Below are positions 24,147 through 36,891 of a stretch of 64,000 nt of DNA, in pieces. A program made the translations under genes and the position numbers. The stretch comes from Primulina eburnea (taxonomy: Eukaryota; Streptophyta; Magnoliopsida; Lamiales; Gesneriaceae). Location: contig NC_133108.1 of NCBI RefSeq assembly GCF_022965805.1, positions 22,659,545-22,723,544 on the forward strand. Reading direction: 5' to 3'. The notes beneath the pieces are model-generated. The model had not been told where the DNA came from and searched no databases. It was given only the letters and a program-made list of their open reading frames with translations. Each line of letters starts with the position of its first letter. The stretch's first letter is position 1.

Positions 24147-25820
24147 GTACATGCAAGCCTTCCTTCAGAATTAAGGAAGAGAAAAGAAATAAGAAGGAGA
24201 AAGGAAAAAGGAAACCGAGGGAAGAGTTGGAGATTGTGAACGATCCGTTCATCTGATTTTGAATCCGACTTCGGTATCGTGTTTCTAGCGACGACAGATA
24301 CAACTGGACGTAAGTTTTATTACGTTTAGACATGATTTAAAATTATGATATTGTCAGAATTGAATATGAATCAGATATGATGTTTCTGCTACAGTAGACA
24401 TTGTATAATTGAAGTCAGATTAAAGAATCGACTGGTTATACAATTGTTATGATTTTTAGAGTTAAATTGATTAAGATTTGATATCAGAGTTGTATTGTTA
24501 TTCAGATTATGAATAGTACTGATATCGATTATGAGTTGAGGTATTATATCTGTGATGTTCAGATTGACGGGGTTATTCAGATTGTATTGTTATGCCGTCA
24601 AAACATCAGTTGATTTAGAATGATTAGATTCAGTAATGATCTCGATTGTAACGTGATATCGTTAATATGGATTAGATTGTACCTTGTTCAGATATGGATC
24701 AGATTATATACTGATTTGAGTATTGATCAGAACAGGTTTTGAATTGAGTTATTTACTGATATTGTAATTAAACGATTGTCATTGCCAGACTGGGTATGGA
24801 CAGATCAGGATGCAAACTTCGTCTTCGTCAGACCAGGAAGACAAAGGTATAAATAAATGTTGATTCAGGATTTAACAACTCGAGTTAGGTTTGACTTGAG
24901 TTTCCCTAAATCACATACTTTATTTTATTGCATTGATATTTGCAGATTATCAGATTGATATGTTTAAGTCTATTGAATGATAGCAGAGCCAGAGTTTGAA
25001 TCTAGGACAGAACAGCCTAACTAGGGCAGAAACGCCAAGTCTTTGTCAGAACTGCTCAGACCCTAGACTTGTGGTATATCGATGAGCTTAGATGTAGATT
25101 GACGTCTATTGTAGATAGTCGATATAGCATGCCCAAGTCTAAGTCTTTGTCAGAACTGCTCAGATCCTAGACTTACGGTGTATCGATGAGCTTAGATGTA
25201 GATCGACGTCTATTGTAGACACTCGATACAACATACCAAAATTCTAACTAAGATCGGGATCCCTAGATTAGAATGAGAGATGAGTTGAGTCTTAGATATT
25301 AAGACTAGAGTTTGATTTACATATCCGTATTAATTTATGTTTCGTAGATTACGATTCATGTTTATTTACAGACTTGTATTGATACATGTTGTTTGATTAT
25401 GCTAGATGTGATAAGATATAATTCATGCTTTATGTTAATTCAGTTAACTGCATGTATACATTGTTTATACTGGGATATTTATATCTCACCTTAGTTATCC
25501 GGCTGTTGTCTTGTTTTGTATGTGTGCATGACAACAGGTGGGGCAGGATCAGGGTCCAGAAGACGAGGAGAGATCGAGATTAGAGTGGTGATAACGGACT
25601 TGGATGTAGATAGGTGTTATTACTTGATTGTATTAGTTGAACCTAGTTGAACTAGATGCATATTATACAAGATTTGTATTATTATAGTAGTTTGTATAAT
25701 ATATTGATTCCATTACCTTCCGCATTTTAAAAGAAAAATTTTAGACCCTGTTTATCTTATTGATAATTAAACCCCAAAGATGATTAAGAAGATGATTAGA
25801 GTCCGGGTCCCTACAACAGG

Positions 25821-25832
25821 TGGTATCAGAGC
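25821..25832 (+). other. Primer binding site of B
   Basis: TGGTATCAGAGC five bases after the 5' LTR end; initiator-Met tRNA type. Confidence 0.9.
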
Positions 25833-26431
25833 GATAGAACCTTTAGACTGAGTTAGATCGAGATAGAAGAGAATGAGCGGGGTAGATGAGTTTTCTTTCC
25901 TTGCATGTGATTGCTAGCATGTGTTTTGTTATCGTGTTGAGTTACATGTGTGCTAGCATGAGACTATGTGTTACTGCTTTGAAATATATGTTATCTAATT
26001 ATCTGATTTGGATTGGTAATATGTATTATTGAGTATGAATCAAATTTGATTCTTGATCAGCAGTAAGATGATCAGAGAAAGATTGGAACATATTTGTAGT
26101 ATTTGGGTACTAATGTTTTGATAAGCAGAAACCTCCACGGAGAATTCCAGAAAGGGGTAGTACTTTGACTGAACAGATAGATGTATCAGAGAATCAGATG
26201 GAAACAAAGTTGAAAGAGTTTCAGTTATTGAAGCCGCCGATTCTGAGTGGTATCGAGACGTCTGAAGATTGTGAAAATTGGTTTGATGACATAGAAATAT
26301 TGTTCGATTTGCTTGATTGTACAGATGAACAGAGAGTTAAAATGGTGCCTAACCAGTTACGAGAAGCCGCCAGGAGTTGGTGGATTACAAGTAAAAGAAT
26401 GTTAGAACAGAGAGGTACAATGATTTCGTGG

Positions 26432-26436
26432 GAAAT
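26432..26436. repeat. TSD of the copia solo LTR, left copy (GAAAT)
   Basis: GAAAT is identical to 27982-27986 and directly flanks TG...CA ends. Confidence 0.9.
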
Positions 26437-27981
26437 TGTTGGGATCGGTTATTGGGGTAACATCGTTGAGCTATAATAGCTCGGTTCTTGAAATATTGAA
26501 CACCGATGAATTAAATCGAGTTTGATATGAAATCAAGCGGAAAACACTCGAAATGATCCTTCGTAGAAACCGAATAAATATTTTATAAACCATTTAAGAT
26601 ATATGCAAGTTGAATGAGTAAAAAGATTTTCGGTTGAAGCATTTTATCAAACACTTGGTATGCAATATTTTGGTATTTGAAGAACACATAAAATGCTTCA
26701 ACAATGCATCTTTAAAACTAATGGAAATGATAAGTAAATGCAATAAACAAATAGACACGAATTTGTTTATGGATGTTCAGAGATTCAAACACTCCTACGT
26801 CACCCCTTCTTCCTCTTGGGAAGGATTCACTAGAAGACTTTGATTCATACAACTCTTTGTACAAACCTGATCCGGAAGGGCAGCACCCAACTAGAACTCC
26901 TAGCACTCAAGATTGTAGGCAGCACCTCACAATCAGCATATTGTTTAATGTCTCATATGCAAAGACTACATACACAAGTTTTACGTCTTTGTGCAAGACT
27001 CACTCAACTAAACTTGTAAACTCAACTCTCTCATATATGTGTGAGTGATTGTGTGTGTGTGAGGAATTTATCTTTTACAGTGCACATCTCAAATGTATCC
27101 TCACACAAGGGCTTGTGCTCTCAACTAGCTGATTTCTTCATGCTAACTGCCCATGCTTTGAATCCCCTTCCAAAGCTATTGTTTGATCTTCAATATGTTG
27201 TATTTATAAGCCCCAACATTGTTATATACGTTAGACACAAGAATATGACCGTTTGGAAAGTTTTTGTGCTGTTTCGGGAATTGCAACGGTCAAATTCAGC
27301 AATTTTCCCGACTGGTCAACTCTGGTCAACTCTGTTCAACTCAACTGATCGTTCAGTTCAACTGGTCAGCAGGTCAGCAGCTGGTTCAGTTCAGCAGGTC
27401 AACAGCTGGTTCAGTTCAGCAGGTCTGGTTCAGTTGAGTTTCAACTGGTTTGCTGAAATCAGCCTAACTGATTTCAGTTGGTGCAGAACCAGTAGCTTCA
27501 TCGTCATTTATAAGCATCTTAAGCTTCGATTCAGACTTTGACTTATAAGAATGATTTGTAGATCTTTGTCTTATCTTTCCAACGCATACTGAATCGCTTC
27601 GTTTCGATAAACGAGCTGAGAGATATGACCAAAATACCACAGCTGCTCAAAGCCAACTGATTGCTATTTTCGTGCAATCAGTTCGTCACTTCAGCGATCA
27701 GTTAGCCCTTGATAACATCCGATTTTGCCCAACTGACGTGAGATACAATTTGTTCCAAATTGAGTTTTCGAATCACTCCAATTCACGGATTGTCATTTGG
27801 ATCATCCAGTTGAGAGATATCTTCAAAACACCGAAGCTCGCCAGAAATTTAGTTTGTGCAAAATTCAGTTTCAGCTTGCTTCTTATGTTTGCAACTTCAC
27901 ACTTGAGTAAATATGTTAGAAACACAATAACAAGTTTTGTTAACATCAAAATCAAGATTGCGAACTTAAAAAGTTCCAACA
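26437..27981 (+). mobile_element. Solo LTR of a copia-type element inside B's gag
   Basis: 1545 bp starting TGTTGGGA and ending TTCCAACA, with GAAAT duplications on both sides and no internal coding region, so it is a solo LTR left after LTR-LTR recombination. The block TGTTTATGGATGTTC followed by ACTCCTACGTCACC (26764-26804) is shared with the LTR at 59158-60005, so both belong to related families. The 27305-27480 stretch is dense in CAGTT, CAACTG and GGTCAAC words. Orientation is given by similarity to the 59158 LTR and is not certain. Confidence 0.9.
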
Positions 27982-27986
27982 GAAAT
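27982..27986. repeat. TSD of the copia solo LTR, right copy (GAAAT)
   Basis: Second copy of the five-base duplication; B's gag reading continues directly to its right. Confidence 0.9.
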
Positions 27987-28588
27987 ATTCAGAACTGAAT
28001 TTTATCGAAGATTTTTCTCAGTTTCGTACCGAGAGGACAAGAAAGCGGAGTTTGAGAATTTGAGACAAGGTCAACTGAATATTGAAGGATATATGGCTAA
28101 ATTCTCTACTCTACTGCGTTTTGCTCCTCATTTAATTGGGAATGATGAAGCTATAGCGGATCAGTTCATCAGAGGATTGAACTCGGAGATAGTTTCATTG
28201 ATGAGTATGCAGCGACCTCACCATTTTGTGGATGCCTTGAGTAGAGCGAAGAGAGCGGAGGCGAGTCTGATTAGACAATTAACAAGGGTGTGTGCAATAC
28301 AACCCCAAACACAGCAATTTCCTCTTCGAGCTGATCGCGGCAGCACGAGTGGAAAGCAAGATTTGCTGAAAGCTCGAAAGAAGCCATTCAAGAAATTAGC
28401 AAGCAAACGGAGCGGTTCATCTATCTCTAGTGGTTCCAGCCCGAGCTATACTGGGGTATATTGCAGGACTTGTGGAGGGAGACATTCCACAGAGCAATGC
28501 CAGGGAGTTACTGGTACATACAATATTTGTAAACAGCCGGGACACTTTGCTAGAGCCTGTCCCCAGAAAGGTTCTCGAAGATTTTAGG

Positions 28589-31060
28589 GAACAGAATTGT
28601 CTGAGGACAACGACTGAGGAACAGACCCAGGACACACCACAGGTACTATTTTTTTTATGATTATATTGCATATGTATTGATATATACTAATGCATTTGTA
28701 ATGATTATCTTTGACTGAGTTGCATTGATATATATGGTACCTGTTGGGTCTGTATTGCTGTAGTATTAATCTTTGTACCTTTTGGGAAAGAAAGATTGAT
28801 ATCAGAGATTTCTGTGATATATTGTATACTACAGTAAGATGAGAATGAGATCGAGTTAGATTATGATGTACTTGTGTTTCTGATTTGACTGCACTATTGA
28901 TATTAATATACTAAACAAGTACATAACTAGTATAGATTCCTTTCAGGAAAGTATAAGATTCAGCCAGAGATAGCTGATGAGTAAAGATTTCACGGTATGG
29001 ATTCGAGAATTAGAATTCATTTAATATTTGTGTTGTCCATGACTCGATTGATACAGAAAGGAACAACAGATGGTATCCTTATGTATACAGTAGACGTACT
29101 GAAATCGAGCCTAGCATTGGCAGATTTGCCAGTGATGTACAAGCTGGCTGATGTTTGCCCAGATAAGATTTTAGATTTGTTTTGTATCAGAAAGATAAAT
29201 TTCAGAATTGAATTAATATCAGGTACTGGTTGTTGTTTTAGAATTCAGTACAGAAGGATATTGAATGTACAGAATGATACAAAATGAATTGAAAGAATTG
29301 AAAGATTAGTAGAAGAATATCGACCAGGAGTTACATCTGATATAGTGTTTCTCTATGACATGTTTCAGTATAATCAGAGATACTCTGTTGATTTCATGCT
29401 CGTTATATGATATGGGATATATTTACAGCATCTGGTTGACTGAATCGAATATCTGAAAATTGTATTGAATATTCTGAGAACTGTGATTATTGTATACAGA
29501 AATTATTCAGATATGAATCCTGCTTGAAACAGATTGTATTCAGAGTATGCGTTATCTAAAATTAGTATACTGATTGATTTTGACACAGCTAAGATTGTGA
29601 TCAGTGGCTGAGAATGATACAGAAATATCAGAAATGTCAGAAATGTCAGAAATTTATTTTTGGGTCTGAATTGACAGATTATTATATACGATTGTTGTTT
29701 TGGGTTTTCTTGAGTATTGTTATATTTCTACAGCCATATTTGTTACAGATCATTGTGAACCGTTGAGATTATATACAGTTCAATCCGAATCAGAGTTGAA
29801 TTCGAGAATTTTTCAGTGATTCAGAAATGTGATCAGAATGTTCAGAACTAGATCTCGATAATCATATCAGAGCATCGATCAGAGTGACAGATATGTGATT
29901 TTTACTGTATGAAAATGATTATCTTATGATGTCAAATGTTTCAGAATTGTAAAACAGAATTTGATATTGATAGTCAGAACCTAATACCAAGTAAGTATTC
30001 TTCTTTAATTTATATTATTAACTGATTTGTTTGTATTAAATAGTTCGAATCTGAAATGACAGATAGTGTCAGAAACACCCAGTAGTGGATTCAGTTTTCA
30101 TTTTGATGACTGGGAATGTATAATATTCTGACAGACAGTGTTGATATAGACAGATTAAAACAATTATGGCAGAATTTATGCTTAAATATTGGCAGAATTG
30201 TACTGAAATGTTTGAATCGCCGATAAATGAAGATAGAAAAATAGAGATCAGAAGATTTATTACCGAATTGTATATTTTCTAACTAGATATGGGGAGTATA
30301 TCTCGATGAAATTCGTAATAAGATTACTGCAATACTTTCCAGATTGTGATATGATTTGATTGTGATTGACAGATTGTTCAATCTATATCTATTAGTTTGT
30401 ACCAGATAATGTTCAAACGTGACCAAATGACACAGATCGATGTCAGAGAAGTGGTCAGAGTAACCAGAATGCCACAGTAGAACATATCAGATTGTGATTT
30501 TGCTAGATTATGTACTGGTGGCAGAATATACCTGGAGCCTTTTCATATCTTATCCACAGACTGACAGATAGCCAGAGGGTATTATCCAGATATTGGTTGA
30601 ATTGTAGTGCTGGATGCTAGAACTAATTGATATGACATATTGTCATTTTACGAACTAGGGTACAAGAATAATATCTCGGAGATACCTGAGATAGGATCTG
30701 ATACGGTCAGAGATATGAAAAAAAAATGTAGCTAATTCAGCAAAGAATGAAGATAGCTCATATCAGACTGACTTAATATGCCAACGTCGGATGGTGACGA
30801 TTGGTATCCGAGGTTGAAGATTTAATATATCCTTGAATGGGATAAACAGACTTGATAACAGCTGATAGTAATGATTTGTTATGAGCTGTGGATTGGTGTA
30901 TACAGATATTGTATAGCCAGTATTGTGAGATTGAATTTGTCAGAGTAATTTTTAGAAATAGAATCTGATATGAGACTGAGATTTCAGAGTAGATGCATCG
31001 AGATAAGTTTCTGATTTAAACTCTGTATACATTTCTTCTGATATATCTGAGTTGATTACT
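28589..31060 (+). pseudogene. Strongly decayed pol of element B
   Basis: Only islands of similarity to A and D remain. Protease end near 28770-28920; a segment with SMTRLIQKGT and VDVLKSSLALADLPV (29030-29150) that precedes RT; scattered RT and RNase H traces; integrase traces such as a VREVVRVTRMPQ-like segment near 30440-30480; and a C-terminal trace near 30660-30800. Many indels and stops. It is far more decayed than B's LTRs appear to be, which suggests that B was copied as an already defective, non-autonomous element. Confidence 0.7.
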
Positions 31061-31101
31061 TGCGAGTTCGAGGACGAACTCAGATCTAAGAGGGGGAGAA
31101 A

Positions 31102-33184
31102 TGTAAGGCCCGAAATTTTATTACGGTAATCTGAGATTAATCTGAAATGATTTATTCATTAATCTAGATGATTATAAACGAAACGGGTCACACCGGGAGA
31201 GCCGAAAGAAGAGTTGATATGAGGTGCAAAAAGAGTCCCCATGCACATGCGCGACATGTATGGGCGCACATGCGCGAAAAAGACAGTAGCTGCGGCGCAT
31301 ATGCGCGAGTAGACACGCGCATATGCGCGACATGGTCAGAAGCTTCGGCGCATATGCGCGCGTAGATACGCGCATATGCGCGAGAGGCAGAAATGCGGAA
31401 GATGCCGGGCAGAACTACCGGCACATATGCGCGGTTTTGTGCGCGCATATGCGCGCGGCATGCAATAGGAAAACTTGCCATTTGGTCTCTCGAAATGAAA
31501 CGTGTACATATATATATATACGTACATGCAAGCCTTCCTTCAGAATTAAGGAAGAGAAAAGAAATAAGAAGGAGAAAGGAAAAAGGAAACCGAGGGAAGA
31601 GTTGGAGATTGTGAACGATCCGTTCATCTGATTTTGAATCCGACTTCGGTATCGTGTTTCTAGCGACAACAGCTACAACTGGACGTAAGTTTTATTATGT
31701 TTAGACATGATTTAAAATTATGATATTGTTAGAATTGAATATGAATCAGATATGATGTTTCTGCTACAGTAGACATTGTATAATTGAAGTCAGATTAAAG
31801 AATAGATTGGTTATACAATTGTTATGATTTTTAGAGTTAAATTGATTAAGATTTGATATCAGAGTTGTATTGTTATTCAGATTATGAATAGTACTGATAT
31901 CGATTATGAGTTGAGGTATTATATCTGTGGTGTTCAGATTGATGGGTTATTCAGATTGTATTGTTATGCCGTCAAAACATCAGTTGATTTAGAGTGATTA
32001 GATTCAGTAATGATCTCGATTGTAACGTGATATCGTTAATATGGATTAGATTGTACCTTGTTCAGATATGGATCAGATTATATACTGATTTGAGTATTGA
32101 TCAGAACAGGTTTTGAATTGAGTTATTTACTGATATTGTAATTAAACGATTGTCATTGCCAGACTGCGTATGGACAGATCAGGATGCAAGACTTCGTCTT
32201 CGTCAGACCAGGAAGACAAAGGTATAAATAAATGTTGATTCAGGATTTCACAACTCGAGTTAGGTTTGACTTGAGTTTCCCTAAATCACATACTTTATTT
32301 TATTGCATTGATATTTGCAGATTATCAGATTGATATGTTTAATTCTATTGAATGATAGCAGAGCCAGAGTTTGAATCTAGGATAGAACAGCCTAGCTAGG
32401 GCAGAAACGCCAAGTCTTTGTCAGAACTGCTCAGACCCTAGACTTGTGGTTTATCGATGAGCTTAGCTGTAGATCGACGTCTATTGTAGACACTCGATAT
32501 AGCATGCCCAAGTCTAAGTCTTTGTCAGAACTGCTCAGATCCTAGACTTACGCTGTATCGATGAGCTTAGATGTAGATCGACGTCTATTGTAGACACTCG
32601 ATACATCATACCAAAAGTCTAACTAAGATCGGGATCCCTAGATTAGAATGAGAGATGAGTTGAGTCTTAGATATTAAGACTAGAGTTTGATTTACAGATC
32701 CGTATTAATTTATGTTTCGTAGATTACGATTCATGTTTATTTACAGACTTGTATTGATACATGTTGTTTGATTATGCTACATGTGATAAGATATAATTCA
32801 TGCTTTATGTTAATTCAGTTAACTGCATGTATACATTGTTTATACTGGGATATTTATATCTCACCGGAGTTATCCGACTGTTGTCTTGTTTTGTATGTGT
32901 GCATGACAACAGGTGGGGAAGGATCAGGGTCCAGAAGACGAGGAGAGATCGAGATTAGAGTGGTGATCACGGACTTGGATGTAGATAGGTGTTATTACTT
33001 GATTGTAGTAGTTGAACCTAGTTGAACTAGATGCATATTATACAAGATTTGTATTATTATACTAGTTTGTATAATAGATTGATTCCATTACCTTCCGCAT
33101 TTTAAAAGAAAAATTTTAGACCCTGTTTATCTTATTGATAATTAAACCCCAAAGATGATTAAGAAGATGATTAACGTCCGGGTC
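31102..33184 (+). repeat. 3' LTR of element B
   Basis: Preceded by the purine tract AGAGGGGGAGAA (31089-31100). It matches the 5' LTR including eight palindromes and the duplicated 100-bp unit, but has a short TA tract. It ends at CCGGGTC, lacking the last bases of the 5' copy, and then passes directly into E. Confidence 0.95.
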
Positions 33185-34478
33185 GCTTATTCATGTCTTA
33201 GACATGCTAGGGAAGTTATCTAACCATGGCTATAGGCCTTTTGGGGCAGCCATGATCAGAATCTTTTCCCTTGACCACAATCTGAATTTTTCGAAACTCA
33301 TATGGACACAAATGGGAGGTTGCTGTCATCTTCGTTTTTTCCAGCATGCATGGGGTTGAATGAGTGGACCAACATGGTCCTAATGCATCCTAATACATGT
33401 CTAGATGTCGCCTTGGGAGCTTGGAGGCGAGCCAATCACCTGAATATACAAAAACAAGCAAAACCGTGAAGGCACAAGAGGGACCGAAAATTCTGCACTA
33501 TATTTTCGAAAATGCTTGACATATATTTCGGTTTTTTCTTATCAAAACTTGATCATGTAATGAAAATAAATGATATTAGGACTTGATTGAATAGTCAAGA
33601 AAGAATATATACATGCCTGGTTTCGTTTTGAAAACAAAACGAACGAAACGCAACGACGCGGCGCGGAGGAGATGGAGCGTTTTGCTACCTTGCTTGCTAC
33701 TCGATTTTTCCCTCTTGTTATTAGCTATGAGACTCACGAATTTTCTACTATAAAATAATCTGAATTTCGGTCATGGGGGAGGGGAAGTGATGGTTAGGAG
33801 AGTGAGGGAGATCCAATAATAAAGGGATACAAATGGTATGACCAAGTCTCCCTCTTTTGAAATTTGAATTTTGGTTGATATCAAATATTTGTTGGGGTGT
33901 TTGCTAGGGTGCATGACCGATTCTCTCATGCTAATCTAGACTAGGATAATCCTTAATAATTAATTAATTAAGGTTGGTTAATAATTAAAAAGGTTAGCAT
34001 GCTAAAATAACAAAGAATGGGTCAAAGGGTGAGTTGGCATATCAATGCTTAATCAACTAAGGGTGCCCGAAATTAAACAATAAAATGAAGGGGAAATGTT
34101 GTTTATTTAGTAAATTTTTAAACCTTTAAAGCCTTACCTATCCTTTAAATAATTTAGTGAAGTAACCCCTTAATTAAGGAACTTAAATGAATTTATTTTC
34201 TACTCACCTCTAATAACTAAAATAATTCCTTAAACTTCCTTATTAACTTAAATGAACTTACTTGCTAGCTAAAATAAATTCTGGAAATGTTTTCTGAATT
34301 TTAAGTTTTATCTCAAAACTTCAACTCCAGTCCGGCCTCACTGAAATAACTGAAAAGATGAAAATTAAACTACTACGTAAAATAATTAAATTTAAATACT
34401 CATGCAATAAAAATCATTTTAAATTAAATACTAGTAATTATGCATGGCTTATGCGCAGTCCAATTTATGGGTTCTACA
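33185..34478 (-). repeat. 3' LTR of E, right part (after B)
   Basis: Resumes the match with E's 5' LTR at about 38647 and runs to TTCTACA (34478), the equivalent of 39935. The gap in the alignment shows a small deletion of E at B's right edge. It includes an AT-rich tail, with no gene. Confidence 0.9.
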
Positions 34479-36891
34479 ATCCTTCCCTCCTTAAAAGAAA
34501 TTTCGTCCTCGAAATTCGCTTATCCTTGATAAACAAACAGTTTAGACTCTTAATTCTAGAATCCTAATAATCCACGCTTCCGATGCGCTACTCTGATAAG
34601 ATAAATATTAAGATGTCCTTACGTCTTCTCAATCCTAAATAAATTTGTCTACCAAAGTCCTCGTTTGTGAATCGCAACTTAAAACAACTTATGGTGACTT
34701 AGTTCTATTCAACTATAGCCCCGAATTTTGACTTATCCCACAGTTTCTCATACTATAGATGGATGTCTAAACTTATCGAACCTTACTTTTCTTATACTAT
34801 ACTCGTAATATTCATCGACTTATTACATTAGCATTTAGACAGTTCAACTTAGGAAACCTTAGCCCCCAAAATTTATTGACCGACTTCTATCCCCGTTAAT
34901 ACATTTAAAAGTTAACCTTATCTCAATCTCATAACAAAATTAGCTTAAGATCCTTGGACTCTCCTCATTGAAACAAGTGTCACATTCTTACGCATCAGCG
35001 TAAAAACTTATTAAGTCATCCCATGGTAGCATTAGAATAACTCTAATAAATCAACCTCACTTATACCCCATAGAGTTCTAGAATCCCCATATCAAAGTTT
35101 TTAGATTCCTTACTCAGTAAAAAAAATCTTAATATTCATCAATTGATAAATTATATTGAACACAACTAATTCCCTTTTGCTTTTATTTCACCCAAAATTT
35201 CCGTATGAACAAATATCCCATAAATTTGAAATTCAAACTTACCTAATCCAAATAGCTTTGAATAAATAATTCCAATACACATATCCGTTTAGTCCCAAGT
35301 TTGTTAATGACTTCCAAAATTTCTCAAGACAAGGTGTCTACCTCACCTCTTACGTGCGTCTACCAATTAAACTAACCATCATCGTACCCAACATTCCTAA
35401 AATTTTTAAATTCTCACAAAGTATAATCTTAACTGTTAAGATCATGACTAAAACTTTTGACACATCAAACTTATGTTCCCAAAAATTTACTAACTCAATG
35501 TTTATCCTTATAACTTAACTAACCGATCAAATTTACCTTAAGTCGTCATCACTTTAAATTCTTAATTTGCGACAACATTATTTCACTAACGCTTAAATTT
35601 TCACGCCTAAAATTGATTCATCCTACAATGTCCTTGGTTACCATTCATTATAACATTATAACCCAAATATCTAAATATTATATATTTCTTTTTAGCCTAA
35701 TTAACCGAAAAGTCCTATCATTTAAACCATTCAATTCTCACTTACTACTAAATAATTTCTCAAATTTCTTAAAATTGTAGAATTAATTCTTACTTTCCTC
35801 GAATATCGTCCATTTTTTTTATTTTTTTTTTCCTAAATCACGAAAATTCTACAATTACCCATGAGTCCTCAGTATTCCCAATTTCATTTTATAGATTTCC
35901 CGCATCATAAGGTTCAATAGCTTTAAGTTTATTAAACCCAAAATTAATTCCCATAACACGTCTTACACTTCTATAAATACTTAAAATCCCAAGTGTTCCT
36001 CGAAAGTTCACATTTAATCCTTAAAATTTTGAAAATTGCAATCTGACCCTTACAGTTCTCCAAATTTACATTTTGGCCCTACAACTCTTCGAAATTTGCA
36101 TCATTGTCCGCATAAAATTTTCCATCTTTACCTCATTAAACTTTTAGATTCTCGAACTCGAAATTTAATCCCAAAATTTGGTAAATTCGAAAATAGTCCC
36201 TTAGAATTTTATTTTTGAACTTAGGTACTCAAATCATTGGTTATTATAATTAGGTCCTTAAAATTATCAATTCTTGCAATTCAATCCTTAAATTCAACTA
36301 TGTAGAGCATGCATCCTAAATAAATTCTCATAATTAATCTTACATTTCCATAGATAATTAAAATCCTCAAATTGAAAATGAATTTACTCGACTAGCAACC
36401 AAGAACCATTAATAATTTCTTAGAAATTCTACAAGTCTCTAAAGCATTCATAATTTTTAAGATTAACTTATAATCCATAAGGAGGACATCAACACTACTG
36501 ACCTAAAAATTAATATAGTCAAATCATTTACGACCGCTCATAATGCCCAATGGCAAAATTCTTATTTATGTCCTGTCTCTGATGCTCACTGTCCTCATGA
36601 CGGCGCTCATCATCCCTCGCGCGCTCAACAAGCCATCTATGAGGCACACTATTCCAAACATGTAACCCATACGTCCCATACGTAACCAACATGCATAATC
36701 CCATTATTTCTTCGAAATTTAAATAAATACTGCATAATCATAAAACATTTCATGGATACATGCTGTTAAATAATTCATGCTTTGAATAAAATGCGTAAAT
36801 GTAAAACTTACAGACCGAAGACGTGACTTCATGAGCTTCTCGCGGTCAGTAGTAGTGCAACCCTTTACAGAACCATTGCTCTGATACCAAC
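34479..36891 (-). other. Non-coding interior of element E
   Basis: Bounded by a purine tract next to the 3' LTR (AAGGAGGGAAGGAT on the minus strand, 34479-34493) and by the primer site GCTCTGATACCAA (36878-36890) next to the 5' LTR. The 2.4 kb between contain no gag or pol similarity on either strand. The sequence is very AT-rich, and the part near 36000-36300 is built of loose repeats of the type 'CCTTAAAATTTTGAAAATTGCAA'. E must borrow proteins from another element to move. Confidence 0.8.

Larger units (their letters stand above)
23659..25815 (+). repeat. 5' LTR of element B
   Basis: TGTAAGGCCC to CCCTACA. Contents in order: eight CGCATATGCG-type palindromes (23797-24017), a long TA tract (24068-24145), a purine-rich leader, a tandem unit of about 100 bp twice (25036-25240), and the end CCGGGTCCCTACA. 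Matches 31102-33184 closely apart from the TA tract length. Confidence 0.95.
26128..28588 (+). pseudogene. gag of element B, interrupted by a copia solo LTR
   Basis: First part 26128-26436: PPRRIPERG-like start with its ATG lost, then the gag core with WFDDIEILFD and WWITSKRMLEQRG. The reading is cut in the middle of the core and resumes at 27987 (FRTEFYRRFF-like, LRQGQLNIEGYMAKF), then reaches a Ser-rich linker and two zinc-knuckle-like motifs (CRTCGGRHSTEQC and ICKQPGHFARAC, the second without its first Cys) up to 28588. Without the insertion the two parts join within one codon context, which dates the solo LTR after B. Confidence 0.85.
23659..33184 (+). mobile_element. Gypsy element B with degraded pol, nested in E's LTR
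   Basis: 5' LTR 23659-25815, Met-type primer site, gag interrupted by a copia solo LTR, strongly decayed pol, purine tract, 3' LTR 31102-33184. The LTR words (TGTAAGGCCCGAAATTTT, palindrome array, TA tract) are related to those of D. The last six bases of the 3' LTR, the right TSD copy and about a dozen bases of E are missing at the right junction. Confidence 0.9.

Noticed and set aside
28632..28700. Possible intron donor (CAG|GTACTA) after B's gag, like the intron of C
   Set aside because: The sequence beyond aligns loosely with A's protease region, so it is decayed coding sequence and no acceptor in phase is seen.
36036..36218. Short open frame in the interior of E on +
   Set aside because: Lies in repetitive AT-rich sequence, antisense to E, with no recognisable protein; chance ORF.
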